A DNA stretch of 64,000 bases, from assembly GCA_944470555.2 (NCBI GenBank), contig OX104134.1, forward strand, positions 102,232,701 through 102,296,700, in the 5' to 3' direction. Source of the DNA: Heterobilharzia americana. Its lineage: Eukaryota > Platyhelminthes > Trematoda > Strigeidida > Schistosomatidae. The notes under the pieces were generated by a model. It had not been told where the DNA came from, ran no database searches, and saw nothing but the letters and a program-made list of their open reading frames with translations. Every line of letters begins with the position of its first letter. Position 1 is the first letter of the stretch. Position numbers and translations under genes: made by a program. Positions 56,301 to 59,300 of this stretch are shown piece by piece.

Positions 56301-59300
56301 CTTTTCCATCATTTGTTATATGACTTATACTATCGCTTTTTATATTCCGCGATAATAGAGAAGGTGAGAAGCTGAGGATGACAGTGCGAGTTATTGTTTA
56401 GTGTTCTATGAGCTTTGATATTTGATTATGGATGTTTTACAATAAGGCTGAATGACGTCACCAACACTAAAGTTGAGACTTGTCTTTAAATGATATTAAC
56501 ATTGTTTTTCCACCTTTCTAATGGGTGATGTTAGTTTTGTTGGGATAAGTCATTTTTAGTTGTCGAATGATGATGTTTAACCGTGTCGATATCCAGTGTG
56601 TGAGCCACTCTAGCTGGAAGTTCGAATAACTTCTACTCTAAGTGGTGCTGAAGCATTCTTTATCATACTCTCACTGTCAGTAAGTGCCTGGAGAGAGGCG
56701 AAATCCTGGCAAATCGTGTTTGGATGTCATTGTTTTTTAGGAAAAAAGAGATTTGAAAGCGAAGTCTCCTGAGTAGTCAGAGAATTTACTGGTATGAAGT
56801 GAGATAATAGCATGAAACTGGGAGAGACAATTGTTGTGTAAAAGTTTCTCGTTATAATTTTTTTCCTGTATGAAGCAAGGGATTCGTTCTACATGAAGAA
56901 ATACTACTATGTAGTTTATCTTTTAGATAGGCGAAGTTGGTTTGTACGTATAATCCTATATTTTTTGTTGTTGAATGAACCACAACTTTACCGTCCAAAA
57001 TAAAGTACTTACTTCATGTTTTACTAAAGCCTTTTTGCAATAATGAGCTGACATTCTTCCATTCATTACATTTTCATACTTTTTCTAAAGGGATCTATTG
57101 AGGCAATCTACTTCAATCTTCTGCTATATATGCAAACTACTGAAGCCTACAAATCTTCGTCAATAGTAGTAAATGAAGCAGTACCGGATTCACAAGTCGA
57201 TTGCGAAGACTTTCCTTCTGGTGTTGAATATTCGCTGATGTCCAGTGGTAGGCTGTTGTTAGCTGATGATGTGCTGCGCATCTGTTGGCAAGTAATGAAC
57301 AATAGTGCTTACTCTGTCACTAGACGTGGCGCTGGTTTGAAACCAGCTATTCGTGCATGTCTTTTGGTTAAATCATGTAATGGACTTGAGGACCCAGTGA
57401 GTATATGTGTTGTATGCAATCTGTGTTTAGGTTTTCAGATTAAATCATGCGTTCACACTGAAACTAGCATAGTTTGCTGGGTGGGTCCAGCTTGATGATG
57501 CATCGATGTAATCAGATAAGAGAACTTATGTTGCATAACCAAATAGCTGAGATTTTAGATAGCATGTTTTTTTCTTCATATTGTCACCTGTTTCTATAAC
57601 GTAACTTTCGTTGGTGTATCCTTAAAAATTGATGATCAGCCTTCTCAACTTCGAAGAGACCTAGAGGATTTACATCCCACTAAACTTCAGACTGGCTTTG
57701 GGCAGTTAAAATGTTGTTGTACGCCAGTTGAACTACTCTTCATAGGACTTCATCCAAGGTTTTAAAAATCTCTCACGAGGAGTTATCGGGTGCCTATTGC
57801 ATACACTAGTGGTTTCACTAAACATCGTCTTTTTTTTTAATCAGTTTTGTTTCTAAGTCTAATTAATTGCCGAGTCTAACCAAGTGCTAGTGTCTCTTCC
57901 ATTTCTTTGGCTCCCACCACTCACCACTACTCACAGTCATTGCGAAGACTGTTGGTCAGTTTACTTTGAAGCTGACTTCCGTCCTCATTGTGGTTAGAGC
58001 TAGGTGAAATGAGTCTTCCCTCACCAGGATTGCACATAGTTTCTGGCTTTTTCTGACTTTAAATCAGGTGTTAAATCAGGCCTCACCAAGATGAAAAACT
58101 TTGCCATGTTCAGACAAATGGTTATTTGTCTCCTCCTTAAATACACACTTGACACTGCCATCTTCTAGTCTAGCTCGCGGATTGAGTTTTTGTTTGTTTT
58201 CATTAGGACCAAGCAAGAACGTGCCTGCACTAACGCGTGATCGGAGTTGATGCGGATACTACATAAGTGACAACCCCCACTGATTCTTTTCAAAGATGGC
58301 TCATCGCAATTTAACCTATGTTTGTACACTTTAAGCTTGATGTCAGTGGATGAAAGTGTGGCAGTATCTTTTCTTACTGTTGAATTCAGTGCTGGCTAGA
58401 AACAAGTGGTTATTAGACAGAAATTGTAGGAGACGATCTCTGGTTTTGGTTCGTCGAAATGGGATCCCGTAGATACCTCTACAATATCTTTCTGAGTGAC
58501 TCAGTTTCCCTACTTGTGCGTTGAACAAAACGAAGACGAAACGCACTCATCTCCCTGCTGCACGAACGTGCAGCAGGAAATGAACTGTACCTATTATATG
58601 AGCGTTAGTGAAACTACCTGACTGCTCAAACGTCGGTAGGTGAAGCGGGGCTCCAACCTGTGACCCAATGTTTGATAGTCTTCTCCCTAAACCACTGAAC
58701 CACAGCTCCATTTCAGCTTTAAAATCGCCTTCAAGCATGTTTATATCTGAACATTTTATTTTACGTAGTGGTATAACTCATTCTTTGTTTCATGCAAACT
58801 GCCGTCAGTGGGAGTGGAGTCGGAGACTACTGTGTTATCGACTCCTGTCACAGTCTTTTTCAGTTCTTACAGATCCATCCAGTCAGACAGCAGAACGACA
58901 GTTATTAGCTGTTATCCATTCGATAAATGTGCTCTGTGTTCTGCAAATTGGTGCAATACATACACTAACGATTTCATGCTAGTTAGCCATGTAATGTCAT
59001 AACTCTAGCAAAATGAATTTAACAGATTACTTTATATTGATATATACTGATTATTATAGCTAGTGACTACTGAGATTGAAATTTAATTTTTTTGACTGGA
59101 AACTATCAATGTGTATGCTATCCTTTGCATACATTTCATGTTCACGAAAAGTTATCATTAATGTGTGTCTACATCGCTGAAGTAGTGGTAGTCTTCTGGA
59201 GGTTCGATGTGACAGCAGCCACCACTAATTCTTGCTTTAAGATCTCGATAGGGTTGCCAACGTTTTCTGAAATGCTCACTTTTTTGGCTGATGTTCAGTA

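Noticed and set aside
58808..58976. Possible extra THADA-like exon ([13 protein letters not shown]...)
   Set aside because: It has an acceptor and phase 0, but exons 57091-57396 and 61472-61781 already join in phase and are adjacent in human THADA; no clean donor was found.
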